Part shown: positions 14,137-14,169 of the stretch, piece after piece
Position numbering within the stretch: position 1 is the stretch's first letter
How the letters are laid out: each line of letters starts with the position of its first letter
Assembly: GCA_015232795.1 (NCBI GenBank)
Contig: JADFYX010000031.1
Location: 1-14,169, forward strand
Direction: 5' to 3'
DNA length: 14,169 bases
DNA from: Magnetococcales bacterium
Lineage (GTDB): Bacteria > Pseudomonadota > Magnetococcia > Magnetococcales > JADFYX01
Notes under the pieces: model-generated
Databases searched by the model: none
Told to the model about the DNA's origin: nothing
What the model saw: only the letters and a program-made list of their open reading frames with translations
Position numbers and translations under genes: made by a program

Positions 14137-14169
14137 GCGGGAGTAACTCAGGGGTAGAGTGCAACCTTG
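14137..14169 (+). tRNA. tRNA-Gly, 5' part, cut by the window end (probably anticodon GCC)
   Basis: GCGGGAG TA ACTC AGGGGTA GAGT G CAACC TTG is the acceptor 5' strand, D arm and first half of the anticodon arm of a bacterial tRNA-Gly. The window ends at the first anticodon base, G34, which fits GCC; the other two anticodon bases are not visible. The position after uvrC-pgsA matches glyW in E. coli, where tRNA-Cys and tRNA-Leu genes follow. Confidence 0.85.

Overview
The window looks like chromosomal housekeeping DNA from a Gram-negative bacterium, most likely a member of the Pseudomonadota (Proteobacteria). The clues are an HrpA-type DEAH helicase with its long C-terminal domain, RsmJ, an ArcA/TorR-like response regulator, Lgt, and the order uvrC-pgsA-tRNA-Gly known from enterobacteria. 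PheA is the short prephenate dehydratase-ACT form without a chorismate mutase domain, unlike the fused enterobacterial enzyme. That mix suggests a lineage outside the Enterobacterales, but the species cannot be named from sequence alone. The DNA is AT-rich by eye. I see no insertion sequence, integrase, CRISPR array or phage gene.

Left part (1-4591). On the minus strand a GT2 glycosyltransferase of the dolichyl-phosphate-glucose synthase (Alg5) type is followed, towards the left edge, by the start of another unidentified reading frame. An AT-rich divergent region of about 340 bp separates it from a plus-strand set: a TPR protein, a small four-helix CopD-like membrane protein, and an orphan OmpR/TorR-type response regulator with no sensor kinase beside it. 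The best promoter candidate for the TPR gene has a perfect 12-bp palindrome directly upstream of its -35 box.

Middle (4592-9813). A tRNA-Leu(CAA) has its own promoter and a strong intrinsic terminator. It is followed by the minus-strand pair rsmJ-hrpA. The hrpA gene is interrupted by one in-frame amber codon (TAG, 5620-5622) at codon 1120 of 1322. The frame is the same on both sides and the downstream part is an intact HrpA C-terminus, so this is a nonsense mutation, a sequencing error or a readthrough site, not a frameshift.

Right part (9900-14169). pheA, lgt, uvrC and pgsA are packed on the plus strand with gaps of 14, -4 and 30 nt, so they are probably co-transcribed. uvrC starts with TTG inside the stop of lgt. 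They cover phenylalanine synthesis, lipoprotein maturation, nucleotide excision repair and phosphatidylglycerol synthesis; PgsA makes the lipid that Lgt uses as diacylglyceryl donor. A tRNA-Gly (probably GCC) is cut by the right edge and has its own promoter candidate with the same -35 hexamer, TTGACG, as the tRNA-Leu promoter.

I found no clearly new multi-gene system. The items most worth a second look are the hrpA amber codon, the palindrome at the TPR promoter, and the extended soluble Alg5-like glycosyltransferase.
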